From Prinsepia uniflora (Eukaryota; Streptophyta; Magnoliopsida; Rosales; Rosaceae), in the NCBI GenBank assembly GCA_032719365.1, contig CM064862.1, positions 53,597,840 to 53,661,839 of the forward strand: DNA of 64,000 nt, given 5' to 3'. This document shows, piece after piece, positions 22,606 through 33,577 of this stretch. The translations under genes were made by a program, and so were the position numbers. The notes under the pieces were generated by a model. The model saw only the letters and a list, made by a program, of their open reading frames with translations, did not search any database and was not told the DNA's origin. Each line of letters starts with the position of its first letter. The first letter of the stretch is position 1.

Positions 22606-22974
22606 GGGAGCAGGGTCATCCCACGTTAATCCCGAGGGGATTGGGATGGGTCCTGTCAAATAATATATTTATAATAAAATATATTATTTAATAATTGTCA
22701 TAATGACTCTTTATGATTATAATGATAATTATTGTAATTTAATAATAATATTAATTGTCCGTTATTAAGAATAATGACAATTAACTCTTAGGAAGAAAAT
22801 TAATATTACGGAGGCTTCTAACCCGATTAAATAATGTATTTAGCTTGTAAATAGATTATTTGATGTGTGGGTGTCTGTAAGCCATTAATATTGTTGCCAG
22901 GGGAAATTTGGTCATTTTGGGAATTTTGAGCCACATGACAGCTCCACAAATTTCGGTTGATTTTGGGCTCCACA

Positions 22975-24183
22975 TTTCTCAACCGATAGACAATTTCCTA
23001 CTAAATTATATGGATCTTATGAGTCCCATCAATGCTACCCCAAAGTAAATTCCTATTTCTTCTATCCAGCTCCTTACAAACACTAATAGGTAACTTCACG
23101 GCTTGCATTATATATACCGAGATCGACTCGACCACTGCCTAAAGCGAAGTCACCATTCTTGCCATGTTGAGGCACTTGCTTTTCCACGAAGCCATCTTAT
23201 ATTGCACTATCTCGACCACACTCAAGTAAGTATGTACTCTAGGTCACGCGTTCATGCACTAATGAGCCCCCAAATATCTGCCAAGGCCATTGGTCAATGG
23301 GAACTAGAGATTTGACTAATCCTCTCTACCAATCTCCTTGGCACATTAGGAGAGCAATAAATCCTAGATTTATCAAAACTAACCACATGACTTGAAGTAG
23401 CCCAAAATATATCCAAACGCCTTTTAATGATCTTGACTTGACTGATGGTAGCTTGAAAGAACCAAAAAAAAAATCATCAGAAAAATATAAATGGGAAATC
23501 TTAGCACTAGACTTGGATGGCCTAACCATATACCACTTGTTTCTTCCAACCTCCTTATTGATCACATGAGTGAGCTTTCATAGAAAAAAAAGAAATAGAT
23601 ATAGGGAGAGAGAATCCCTTTGCCTTAAACCCTTCTCTATGATAAAAGATGTGGTCACTTCTCCATTAATAATCACTTCAGAAGACACTGAAGTGACACA
23701 CAATATCAGAAGTCCCACTATAGAAACTGGAAGCCCAACCTCCCTAAAAACATACACAAAGAACTCCCAATTCCCTTGATCATAAGTCATGGATAGGTAA
23801 ATCTTCTAACCAATAAAACCCTTCCAGCCTTTGGACTCGATAAACTTACGCAACAACTCATAGGCCCACAATGATGTTACTCGTAATGTTCCTCCTTGGG
23901 ATGAAACTAGTCTGATTAGGACTAATCAACTGATGAATGATGGGATGTAATCTCCTAACCATGATCATAAAGACAACTTTATAGATAGTGTTGAACATAC
24001 TGATTAGGCACATCGACCCCATCACACTAGGATTATCTACTTTTGGGACCAAGTTATTCAACGTCAAATTTAGGGCCTTAAAGAGCCCAAGAACAAACAA
24101 CTATTGCATCATCTAGCAAACATCACCCTACAAACCTCCATGCACTGGTGGTAGAAACAAGCCACAAGTCCATCAGGTCTTTG
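22975..24183 (-). pseudogene. L1-type LINE reverse transcriptase, 3' fragment
   Basis: Minus-strand translation gives conserved L1 RT pieces in the right order. Around 23858-24100 there is LVPKVDNPSVM, then NTIYKVV and LISPNQTSFIPRRNI. Around 23578-23790 there is IINGEVTTSFI followed by KGLRQRDSLSLYLF. Around 23326-23565 there is KISHLYFSDD, the RT active-site (F/Y)xDD region. Near 23000-23260 there is ASWKSKCLNMARMV with a LLWGSIDG-like tail. Frames shift and stops interrupt, so it is dead. The left end is cut by element C at 22974 and the right end by the Cassandra insertion. An intact L1 RT lies in a far larger ORF2 with an endonuclease. Confidence 0.85.
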
Positions 24184-24320
24184 TGTAAGACCCATGTCTT
24201 GGGAAGAATAATGAATAACCCCACATCGCTCGAGGAGGGAAATGTGAAGTTCCTTATATGTGTGGGTACATATCTATCTAGCACGAGGATTTTTGGGAGC
24301 TCATAGGCTTTGGGTTTGGT

Positions 24321-24391
24321 TGAAACTCCAAAGTTAAGAGAGATTGGGCTAGAGCAATCCCAAGATGGGTGACCTACTGGGAAGTTGCGCA
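24321..24391 (+). other. 5S rRNA-like module in Cassandra 5' LTR
   Basis: GAAACTCCAAAGTTAAGAG, ATTGGGCTAGAGCAATCC and GATGGGTGACCTACTGGGAA match the second half of plant 5S rRNA, covering the A box, intermediate element and C box of the internal pol III promoter. It is part of the retrotransposon, not a 5S gene. Confidence 0.88.
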
Positions 24392-24676
24392 CGAGTTCTT
24401 AGACACAAAACCGTGAGGGCTGGACCCAAAGCGGAAAATATCATGTTAAGGGAGTCGGGTTATGACATAATGGTATCAGAGCTAGACCCCAACTGGAAGT
24501 GTGTCAGAGAGGGCGATGGGCCCTAAGGGGGTGGAATGTAAGACCTGTGTCTTGGGAAGAACAGTGAACAATCTCACATCACTCGGGGAGGGAAAAGTGA
24601 AGTGTCTTATATGTGTGGGCACGTATCTATATAGCATGAGGCCTTTTGGAAGCTCACTTTCTTTGGGTTTTTTTGG

Positions 24677-24742
24677 ACCTCCAAAGTTAAGCGAGACTGC
24701 GCTGCAGTAATCCCCGGATGGTTGACCTACTAGGAAGTTACG
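24677..24742 (+). other. 5S rRNA-like module in Cassandra 3' LTR
   Basis: ACCTCCAAAGTTAAGCGAGA keeps the A-box core better than the 5' copy. The C box has decayed to GGATGGTTGACCTACTAGG. Confidence 0.85.
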
Positions 24743-24820
24743 TGTGAGTTCCTAAAAACAAAATTGTGAGGGCTGGGCCCAAAGCGAACAATATCGTGCT
24801 AGAGCAGTCAGGTCGTGTCA

Positions 24821-25020
24821 CTTGGAGCCTTTTGACCTCCAATAGCAAGCATCATGTTGTGAATGTCATCAGTCTTCACTAGTGCACTCAAAGTGTGAAC
24901 TAACTCCACATCCGCAAGAAGGACACACCTAGGGAGGTATGACAATCCAATACATTCATGATCAACAAAAACAACATCTGAAACCAAAAGGCAACAATAT
25001 GTTTCATACCTGAGAGATGA
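24821..25020 (-). pseudogene. LINE fragment between two insertions
   Basis: 200 bp of LINE sequence separating Cassandra from the solo LTR at 25021. It continues the minus-strand LINE from 24183, upstream of the RT palm. No motif is recognisable here. Identity is inferred from continuity and the two target duplications. Confidence 0.6.
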
Positions 25021-25947
25021 TGTAACGACCCGTACCTTCGGGAAGGGTAAAAATGTAATTGTGCAAAAGTTTTGTATAAAAGGACGATTTTGCCCCTGAT
25101 TCGGGCAAATAGTTGACTTTTAGGTCGGGTAGTCAATTGTGTAGTGACCGATGACCTGGACGTATTTTGAGACGTCACGAATCCGTAGGCAGATGGTACG
25201 TCCAATTCCGACATCCGAGGAGGAAGTTATGATGTTCAGAAGGTTGAGGGCATAACCGTAATTTGGTGAAACTAGGGGGAATAGTTGACTTTTCATACGA
25301 ACGGGTTTTGACACGTTGACTTAGGATCGTTAGATAGATCTCGTCATCCTGAGTTCGATGACAGGCGGCATGTATTCATCAGACTTACGATGTGTGAGTT
25401 ACGGGTCTAGAAAGGAAGTGGCACAACCGTAATTTTGATTTAAAAGGAGGGGTATTTTGGTCTTTGTGCTCTGGGATTTATGCAGCAGAAAGGGACAGAT
25501 GGATGGCTGGGATTGGGCCATTTGTGTGAGAAGGGACAGGATGGTGACACGTGTAGGAGGGCTAGAGGCTTCCAGGAGTTGCACGGGTCCAATTATTTGG
25601 GGATTTTGGGCGGTGTACCGTGTGTGTTCTTCGACCCAGAGAGAAACAGAGGGAGATAATTGAGAGAATTAAAGCGTGATCATGGGTGTTGGTGAGTTTG
25701 TGAGTCTGTGGGAGTGGCCAGAGGTAGTGAGAGAGCTAGTGAGAAGGTTGGGAGGTGAGGAATCAGTGTGTGTGTGAGCTGAGAGCCACGGGAAAACAGG
25801 GAGGAAAACAGGGAGGAAGTGAGTGTTTGTGGGTAATGTTGCGGCCGTGATCGGCCAATCGAGGCCAGTGGAAGTGTCCAGAGGACGGAGGAGGACGGGA
25901 GGAGCTACTGCCTCACGGCTGAGCTCACGACGGCGACAGGAGGACAG

Positions 25948-27769
25948 GTAATTCCCCATCCCTGTTTCTTTGCTCTGTTTTGTCGTATGGATTCAGGAGC
26001 TAAGTTGTAGCTTTAAAGGTAGAATCGAGGAGTCCCGTGAGGTCTAGGGAGTTCAGTGGAGTCCTAGGAGTCTTCTGGTGGAGTAGCCGTGACAGGGAGT
26101 GCACGGTGGAGGCTAGCCGACGGAGAATACCCTGTGTGCTCTGTTTTACCGACGAGTTTCAAATCAAAAGTCGTGGACTTAGGGAGTGAGTCGACGGTCT
26201 TGGTGAGTTGGGTGAGGTTTAGGATGGTCTTAGGAAGAGGTTGAGACTGCCACCGTGACGGGGGGTGACCTGGGTGGCCGGAGAAGGAAACAGGGGACTG
26301 AACGGGTCTTGTTTCGAGTTAGGGACGATGACTTAGAGGCTGTGTCGAGGCGGTTGAGTAAGGGTAATGGGTAGCTAAGAACTGGACGATGAAGATGGTG
26401 AAGAGGGGAGTCGAAACGGAGCAGGGACGACGGAGAACCGGGAACGCCGGTTCAAGTTGCAGAACTGGTGCGAACCGGGTCGACGTGAGGAAGACGGTGG
26501 CACTGTAGCAGGCACGTGAAGGCCACGCGCAGCCACTTTGGGCGGCGCGTGGGGGCGCGTGGGTCATTTTCCGGCGAACCTTCCAACATGGTTTTTGGTC
26601 TAGGAGGTATGACGAGTCCATTGGAATTGGTTTCGAGTTTTTCGGATGTCGTTTGAGTTTAGTTTCGCGAGGGTGAAGGTTTAGGGTCCTGGTTTGGTAC
26701 GTTTCGGATTCGGGGAATTTTGGGGAAACTTAAGTGGACCTTCGTAGTTGTGTTAGTAACGTACTTTGGCAGTTGTTGACAGGATCGGGAATTTCCGAGG
26801 AAGCTGAGGAACGTACGGGACGTTCGGGACGCGATTGAGGGCTCGGTACTGTGAGTGGACCCCTTCTTGAACTTAAGCATGCATAACTGTTTTTCTATAC
26901 GTATTTTATGGTTTTACTCATGATTCTATGTTTATCAACTATGCTATGTTGGCTTTCCATAATTACACGTTTTTCGAGAAATAACGTATTTTGCACGTTT
27001 TACGAGAAAAAAGTGATTTTGAAAAATGAGGCTATGGTTTTGGGATTTCAAAGAATAACTAGTTTTCAAGGAGTATAAAGGGATTTTAAAACATGATTTC
27101 GATGATCAAAGATTTAAGGTTTAAAAGCGGATTTCAGAAAAAGTGGAATTCCGGATTTGGGTTCGGAATGACGGTTCGGAATGCCGGAAGGGCATCGGAC
27201 CAGTGATTTCGGATTCGGGTTTGGATGTGGATCTGGAAAAGGTTTTCAAAAGGTTTTTGGATTAGATTTTCTGGATCTGGATATTGGGTTTAAAGACCCG
27301 GATATTGATTTGACGGGGGACGGGCCCGGATTGGGTTTAAAGACCCGGATTGAGTTTAAAGACTCGGGAGTTTAAAGACTCGGATATATTGATATTTTCC
27401 CCATAGGCCTGTTGAGTTTAAAGACTCAGGAGTTTAAATACTCGGATATTATTGAGGCCTAGATTGAGTTTAAAGACTCGGGAGTTTAAGACTCGGATAG
27501 GTCCAGCAGGTTTGATCGGAAAATGATGATTTGATGTTCATGGTTTATGATACGGTTTTATGATGCATATGCTATGATTTCTATAACTGTTTTATAATGT
27601 TTCTGTTTCTTATGATGTTTTATGGTGATTGATTTGTAACTGTTTTGATAACTGGGTTATGCATGTGGTTTCAAAACGGAGGGTTAAACTCGGTTTTCTT
27701 ATAAAATGATTTCAGAAACTTTTCTTTATTATGGTCCACTCACACCTTGTGTTTTAAATTGCCCTCCAG
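25948..27769 (+). other. Candidate intron within solo LTR
   Basis: Donor AGGACAG|GTAATTCCCC at 25948. Acceptor block GGTCCACTCACACC, T-rich, GCCCTCCAG|GTTG ending 27769. The first exon would include about 25640-25947, which has no long ORF. Confidence 0.45.
27286..27500 (+). repeat. GAGTTTAAAGACTCGG minisatellite in LTR
   Basis: About nine variants of GAGTTTAAAGACTCGG or GGGTTTAAAGACCCGG separated by short spacers. When the terminal bases change (GAG/CTC to GGG/CCC) both sides change together, preserving the TTTAAA-centred dyad. Confidence 0.85.
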
Positions 27770-27936
27770 GTTGTGGAGCTAGAGCGGGGTTTCGGCGTCG
27801 AGGCAGCGTCAGAGGCATAAAAATCGCGAAAGGGATCCCGGAGTGTTTTAAATTTTCTTCCGCGTTTCTTTCTTTTGTATTGAGTACTATGCTCTGTAAA
27901 CTTTGACTTCGGGATTTGTGGAATAATTTCTCCTAC

Positions 27937-27966
27937 GTCTGACTGTGTAGGGTCGGGGTGTCAGAC
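27937..27966 (+). other. LTR 3'-end stem with 16-nt loop
   Basis: GTCTGAC (27937-27943) and GTCAGAC (27960-27966), followed by GGGAGGAGG, 52 bp before the LTR end. Confidence 0.65.
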
Positions 27967-28018
27967 GGGAGGAGGATTTACCTCGGTTTTCGGAGTGAAA
28001 CCGGGGTGGGTCCTGACA

Positions 28019-28482
28019 GATGAGCCACCCAATTTTCAGCATCAACAAGCAAACCACATAGTTTGTTCCTTTTTCTTCTAATCATTGAATACACATGAAA
28101 GAACTTGGTATTACGATACCTTCAGTTAGTTAATAAACACATGATTTTTGTCTCCACAACACCTCATCTTGCTTCAACACCTCTACATACTCCGCTTGTA
28201 ACTATTTCTCCATGAATTCTAGGTAATCAGTAGGAAGAGCAACTAGTATTTGGGCCTCAGTCAACCGATCAAGAACTCTGTGTTGACCAAACACATCCTG
28301 GTTCCACCTTCTTAAAGCCTCAACAAATCGATGTTGGCTCACAACCACCATCCTTAGTCCAATTCTCAACTGCAAATTGTTAAAAAGCAACATGTTTTAA
28401 CCACATCACCTCGAAAAGAAAAGGATGCAACCTGGGATTGCCCCTCTCATTTTGGTTCAAACCCAACAATAAAGGATAATGA
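28019..28482 (-). pseudogene. LINE fragment upstream of RT
   Basis: The minus ORF at 28202-28393 includes FVEALRRWNQDVFG, matching the ALRKWNREVFG-type segment found between endonuclease and RT in plant L1 ORF2. It continues the LINE from 25020. The right end is cut by the element D LTR at 28483. Confidence 0.75.
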
Positions 28483-30088
28483 TGTAACAACCCATAAATT
28501 TGAGAAATTTTTTTTTGAAAAAAAAAGGTAAAAGGAAATGACTTTTTTTCTCTTGTGCGGTCAAAATTTGAATTTTTGATCTGGGTACTTTTAGGACTTC
28601 TTGTGAGTACCATTACGTAGGTTTCAGAGGAGTCTGTGGATAGGTGGCATGTCGAAATCGGAGGTCAAATGAGTTTGTTACGGGTCTAGAAAGGTTAAGG
28701 GCATTTTTGTAATTTTGTTATAAGGGTATTTTGGTAATTTTACAAAGTAGAACCTAGGTTGTTCTAGAAAATTCTTGTATTCTTTCTCCCTTATCTACTT
28801 GTTCCCACCAACTTACCCCTACTATATATATGTATGTATATGGTATTTAAAAGTAGCTCGGGGAGTGGCAACTGAAGAAGGGAATCACCATGAAAGAATG
28901 AAACCATAAACCTAGGGAGAAGAGAAGAAAGGAAGCACGAAAAAAGAAAGAAAGGAATGTAGTGAGGAAATAACAGGGGAAGAGAAGGGAAAAGGTTGTC
29001 GATGAACCTAGAACCACAAGTCCAAAACATCCAGAGTTTTTTCCGCAAGGAGTCAAGGCATTTTGATGCCTCCTCACATCTGTTTAGAGGTTCTGGGATG
29101 TTACTTGAGTCCCTAAGGGAAGTTTATGATAGGAAGGAGAAAGGTTGAATGTAGAAAATCCCCAGAAATAGACTTAGAATAAGAGCCAAAAGTTCAATAA
29201 GTTGAGCCATGGTCTAAAGGAAAGTTTGCCTTAATTTTGAGTTTATGGATATTTTTCTAGAATTCCTTAGATGAATTTGGACGTTTAAAACTCGAAAAAA
29301 GGTGAAGAAATGGCCGGTTTCAAGTCGGGTTCAGGCCGCAAGTTGAATGACCCATTTTGTAGGAAAATGGGTCGAAGATTGAGGTTGAAGACGACCCCCT
29401 GTGCAGGTGCGTGAGTCCCATGCGCATAGGGCTATGGTGGCACGTGAGAGTGCGTGTGATATCCTCTCATAGTCTAGTCAACACAAAAGTTCATTATTTT
29501 TAAATTCTGAGTTGAAGGGTACAGTTGTTATGTCAATTGGACATCGTTTGAGTATAGTTTTCTATGCTTGATGAAATATGTTTATATATTAAAGTTGAAT
29601 TAAATCCCAAAAAGTTAAGGAAGTTAATCCTAAGATTCATATGGTTATTGATGGTCCTTAATGGTAAATTGTGAACGAATTAGAACCTATATGAAATATA
29701 TGGGAAGGTGTATAATTAGAAGTTTGACTATAGGTACAAGTTGTAAGCAAACCTTCCTTCACAAATTCACCTTTTTAGTAAGTTATTTTTCATATGGAAT
29801 ATTTTCAATACTTTATTATGTTTGGCTATTTGACTAAAATAATTTACATATAATATTCAATGATTGTTTAAGGAATGAAGGAAAAAGGAAACGAGTAGAC
29901 AGGTTCCATGACTTAACGGGATTAGTGGGTTGGATATGGGCGGTAACCCTACAATAGATCGATTCTGTTTGGTCAAGAATCAAATGAGGATAGGAGTGAA
30001 AAAAAGGAAAATCCCTAGTCTGACAGAAGTTGTCCAACGGGAGTAGGACCAGTTTGATTTTCAAGTAAATTAGGCACGAGTCCTGTCA
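28483..30088 (+). mobile_element. Element D 5' LTR
   Basis: TGTAACAACCCATAAATTTG to GGCACGAGTCCTGTCA. The head is a poly-A/T-rich form of the family module (TTGAATTTTTGATCTGGGTA, GTACCATTACGTAGG). It ends in the GTCTGACA...GTCCAAC region (30018-30038), in which the stem has decayed at two pairs. Confidence 0.85.
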
Positions 30089-30091
30089 ACT

Positions 30092-30103
30092 TGGTATCAG
30101 AGC
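30092..30103 (+). other. Primer-binding site of element D (tRNA-Met)
   Basis: TGGTATCAGAGC, three bases after the LTR end. Exact match to the plant initiator-tRNA-Met primer site. Confidence 0.88.
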
Positions 30104-31437
30104 AAGTTAATGAATATTTTGTTTCTAAGACATGAGTCCTATGTATAGCATTTTTATTAAAGTAAATTTATTTTATTTATATAGTGATAGCAGTATGATT
30201 TATTTCAAATGAATCTGATGCTTCTATGGAATTATTTGGAAAACATGTTTTTGAAAATGTTTCATAAATATTGTTGGACCTAAAGTTTTGGTTGGGGATT
30301 TGGATTTGAGTCAAATTTATTGTATGATTTATGTGGCCATGACTTCAATTTGGTTTTTGAATGGTGAGTGATAATTTTGTAAATTTTAAATTGATTTAAA
30401 TTGCACGTTTTACGAGGTTTATGAAAATTGAGTTGGGTTTACACCTGGATTTCTAATAATTATTTGGCTTCTAAGGATTGGATATATGTTGACATAATTT
30501 GAATGTGATTTTGAATAAATACTTTTTGATATTTCGAGAAACTATTGACTGATTTGCATGCATGTTTTACGAGGTTTCACGAAAACTGTGTTTTGGGCTT
30601 AGTCCCGGATCTTGAAATGTGGATTTCGTTTTAGAAATTGATATGTGTTATACATGTTTTCTCGATACGTGTGCAATATTGTGCATACAGACAACCCTCT
30701 TTAGATTGTTGGTTGGTACTCGGAACTTGGATTCCTAAGTGGTTATGTGATGTGGTGATGGTTAGTCTCAAACGTCGAGCTGGGCTCTATTTTCTGAGAC
30801 TAGTATTGTGATGATTATTTAGACATTGAGTGGGGCTTTATTTTGTTTCCAGTAGCTATGCTTATCGGTAGTGGAGTGATATCCCGGATGGTGCTTCGTG
30901 TAGTTACTGGAGGATATTGTGATAACCAGATGGTGCTTTGTGCAGTTCTCAGAGGATGTTATGATAGTCTAGATGGTTCTATATGCAATTTCCAGACATG
31001 TCTGCATGATGCGTTAGTGCAGTTTTCGAACCTGACTTAGATGATGCTTTGTGCAGTTTCTGGGCAGCCTACACATAGAGTTGTGATACATTATGATGGA
31101 AATTCTAGTTGAGAAGCCTGGTTATAAGGCTTGTGTGAATTAGTGGATAATATTGATTGCTGATATGATAAATGCTTAGGAATGACTCAGATGTTGCTTA
31201 GTGCAGTTCTCGAGGTTAGTTTGATTATGATGATTAATTTTCGAACATTGAGAAAAGGTTTCTACAGTGTGATTCTTGTTATGATTCAATGTCTTTTTAT
31301 ATTGATTTGAATACTAATATTGTTTGAATTCTTAATATCTGTTCGTACTTCGAAATTCATGATTTATATTATGTTTTTGAGGTTGAAATTACTTGTTTAT
31401 GAAAATTTCAAGGGAATTTTTATTAAGAGGGGTAGGT
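30104..31437 (+). mobile_element. Element D internal region, non-coding, partly LTR-like
   Basis: No gag or pol. From about 30390 it resembles the middle of the element E 5' LTR (42880-43500): GCACGTTTTACGAGGTTTATG, GTGTTTTGGGCTTAG and ACAACCCTCTTTAGATTG followed by repeated (C/T)AGATGGTGCTTTGTGCAG units of roughly 55-60 bp (30888-31065). It ends with AAAATTTCAAGGGAATTTTT and the purine tract AAGAGGGGTAGGT (31425-31437). Confidence 0.6.
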
Positions 31438-31987
31438 TATAACGACCTAGAAATTTGAGAATAGTGTTTTTGAAAAATAAAAGTAAAAGGATATGACGGT
31501 TTTGCCCTTGAGTGGTCAAAAGTTGACTTTTGATCTGGGTACTTTTTGAACTTCTCGTGAGTACCATTACATAAGTCTCAAAATTTGGAGTCCGTGAATA
31601 GATGGCATGTCAAAATCAGAGGTCAAATGAGTTTATAACGGGTCTAAAAAGGTCAAGGGCATTTTGGTTATAAGGGTATTTTGGTAATTTTGGAAAGTAG
31701 AACATAGGTTATTGTCTAAAATTCTTGTATTCATCCTCCTTTATCTCCATGTTCCCACCGACTTACCCCTACCATATATGTGTGTGTATGTGGTGTTTAA
31801 AAGCAGTTCAAGGGGTGGCAACCGAAGAAGGGAACCACCATGAAAGAATGAAACCAGAAAACCCAAGGAAAATTAGAAAAAAAGGAAGTAGGAAGAAGGA
31901 AAAAAAGGAATCTAGTGGGGAAATGAGGAAATGAAGAAATAACAAGGGAAGAGTAAGGAGGGGTCTGGGATGAACCCAGAACCTTAA
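31438..31987 (+). mobile_element. Element D 3' LTR, first part
   Basis: TATAACGACCTAGAAATTTG, with TG changed to TA at the terminus, closely follows 28483-29030. It stops at element B and resumes at 41606. Confidence 0.85.
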
Positions 31988-32040
31988 TGACAGGACCCAT
32001 CCCAATCCCCCGGGGATTAGTGCGAGATGACCCTGCTCCC

Positions 32041-32061
32041 GTCTGACACGAAGTGTCAGAC
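32041..32061 (-). other. LTR 3'-end stem-loop, element B 3' LTR
   Basis: GTCTGACAC, loop GAA, GTGTCAGAC on plus. The 9-bp perfect stem has the same arms as at 22585 but a different loop, 54 bp from the LTR terminus. Confidence 0.85.
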
Positions 32062-32779
32062 AAGGGATATTTCCGACCTTTGCCCTCCTGGGCTATCAGA
32101 GTACGCCAGGATCCGGAGGAGGTATGTGATATCTCGATCTCTGCTACAGTCCACACCGTATCCAACTTGAAGGGTATTAAAAACAGAAAGACTGTGAGTG
32201 GACAAAAATAAAGATTTTATAAAAACATATTTCATAAAGAAGACCTTTATACCCTCCACTAAAAAGCATGCATGCATTCGAAAACCATTTATCCAGAAAA
32301 CCATACTGAAACCAAGTACACGGGCCACTGCCCAAATCCATAAGGGACTCAGCCCAAATCATGAGAAACTAACCATACGGGCCACTGCCCAAAACCTGTG
32401 TAAACACACATCATATATCATATATAGCATACATCACATATACATATAATTCACACAACCAATCCTGTCACGGTTTCCAAAGCTACGCGCGTGCTACCCG
32501 GGTCTCAATCCGAGTCTTCTCAAAGTCAAGGTCAATGTCCGCAGACCACTGATCCTACTCGAGGTAATAGTAACCATAGCCTTCCTGAGAGTAAGGAACC
32601 CAACTGGGGGGTGACTCCACTCAGTCGGTGCTCCGTGACTACTCCGGGGTCCACCTAGGCCAACGACCCTCCCCGGAGGAGATAATAGAAGTAGAGGAAG
32701 GTAGATGAACATATATATACATAACATAATATCCATGCCCGGTTCCCCTGAACTGTCATGATCCATAATATTCAACAAG

Positions 32780-32863
32780 GGTTCATGCCGGTTCCCATAA
32801 ACCGTCATGAACCATGATACCATAACAAGGGTTCATGCTGGTTCCCATAAACCATCATGAACC
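32780..32863 (-). repeat. Tandem hairpin units in element B 3' LTR
   Basis: Two units (32780-32813 and 32830-32863) of GGTTCATGCCGGTTC with CATAAACCGTCATGAACC. Outer arms GGTTCATG/CATGAACC pair and inner CGGTT/AACCG pair in the first unit. The second has one C-to-T change in each inner arm. Confidence 0.85.
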
Positions 32864-33577
32864 TGGGAATCCATTTAAGGTTCCCTGACCTGAAATCAAA
32901 ACCGTAAAGTGACTGGGTCTCGTACCCGAACATAGGACATCAACTGGGCACCGTGCCCGGAATCTGAGGTCATATGCCCGAGACAAAACCAAATGGGTTT
33001 CATACCCGAGTTTATCTTTTTAGAAATCCAAAACCATTTCATTAAAACCAATAAAGAAATACAGACCCGTATAAGCACCGTATAAGGCTTAAACCTCGAA
33101 ATACGTGCTTATATGTAACCACACACAAATGCACCCATGGCATCATCAAACAAGTAATAAAACATACAATAAACATTTATGCATGCACCAATTTAGAAAA
33201 CAAGGTCCACTCACAGACCGTCCGAGCTACCGCCTCGATTTGCGTGCCATACGACTCCCCGAGCCGATCACCGTCACCGGGACTCCCAAACTTGTCCAAA
33301 TTGTAATAGAAGGTTACTAACTACTTAATTAACCTCCCACTAAAGCCCCGTAACTTTCCCGTATTTTTAACTATTTTTAATCCCGAACCTAAACCTTCCG
33401 ATGCCTCGAAACATATCGAGACGGTGTCCGATCGACACGAAACCAGTCCCAAAATGTTCGTTACATCGAATAGAAAATTTCGTATGTTGGAACCTTCCCC
33501 AGATTCCCTGCCACGCGCCCTCACGCGCCGCCTGAAGTGGCTGCGCGTGGGCTTCACGCGCCTGCTACAGTACCTGC

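Larger units (their letters stand above)
19705..22658 (+). mobile_element. Solo LTR with AATAA target duplication
   Basis: TGTAACGACCTGTCCC to GGGATGGGTCCTGTCA, flanked by AATAA at 19700-19704 and 22659-22663. It lies antisense in the element C 5' LTR. It carries two head modules (GTTGACTTTTCATT at about 19840 and GTTGACTTTTTGAC at about 20010), a dyad copy (20230-20255), a TATATTCA stretch at about 20267, donor CCCGAG|GTATGG (20483), hairpin minisatellites (21727-21862), acceptor CCCTTCAG (22479) and the terminal stem-loop (22585-22605). Confidence 0.95.
13657..22974 (-). mobile_element. Element C: Tat/Athila-like gypsy, gag-only remnant
   Basis: Minus-strand element with LTRs starting TGTGGA(G/A)CCCAAAATC. 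The partial 3' LTR is 13657-13963, followed on its internal side by a polypurine tract. The internal region is 13964-19427. The 5' LTR (19428-22974) is split by a solo LTR. Without the insert the 5' LTR is about 588 bp. Gag is recognisable but broken and no pol domain is seen in the 3.3 kb downstream of it. The primer site (TTGGTGCTTTCATT) and gag style differ from the other elements, placing C in a separate lineage. The right LTR edge cuts into LINE sequence. Confidence 0.85.
19428..22974 (-). mobile_element. Element C 5' LTR, split by a solo LTR
   Basis: LTR proper is 22664-22974 plus 19428-19704 (about 588 bp). It starts TGTGGAGCCC on minus and ends TTCAACA. Removing the insert and one AATAA copy restores a continuous AT-rich LTR. 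Confidence 0.85.
24184..24820 (+). mobile_element. Complete Cassandra TRIM retrotransposon
   Basis: Two 284-bp LTRs (24184-24467 and 24537-24820), both TGTAAGACC...TGACA/TGTCA, around a 69-bp internal domain. The internal domain has a tRNA-Met primer site, TGGTATCAGAGC (24471-24482), and a purine tract (CCCTAAGGGGGTGGAA). Each LTR carries a 5S rRNA-like module, the hallmark of Cassandra. It encodes nothing and needs other elements to move. It sits in the LINE between CTTTG (24179-24183) and CTTGG (24821-24825), a target duplication with one mismatch. The LTRs differ at many positions, so it is not recent. Confidence 0.93.
25021..28018 (+). mobile_element. Solo LTR with GATGA target duplication, in LINE
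   Basis: TGTAACGACCCGTACC to CGGGGTGGGTCCTGACA, flanked by GATGA at 25016-25020 and 28019-28023. It is the same subfamily as the element G LTR: shared GAGTTTAAAGACTCGG minisatellite (27286-27500), GGTTGTGGAGCTAG after the acceptor, and a terminal stem with a longer loop. The 26-bp dyad is absent. A GATGGTGACACGTGT word at about 25541 holds the equivalent place. Confidence 0.95.

Noticed and set aside
24321..24391. Genuine 5S rRNA gene
   Set aside because: Only the second half of 5S is present, it is mutated, and it occurs twice inside the LTRs of a Cassandra element.
27286..27500. CRISPR-like array or centromeric satellite
   Set aside because: Units are short, spacers are degenerate and variable, the array is confined to one LTR slot and recurs in the other copies. 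The genome is a plant's.
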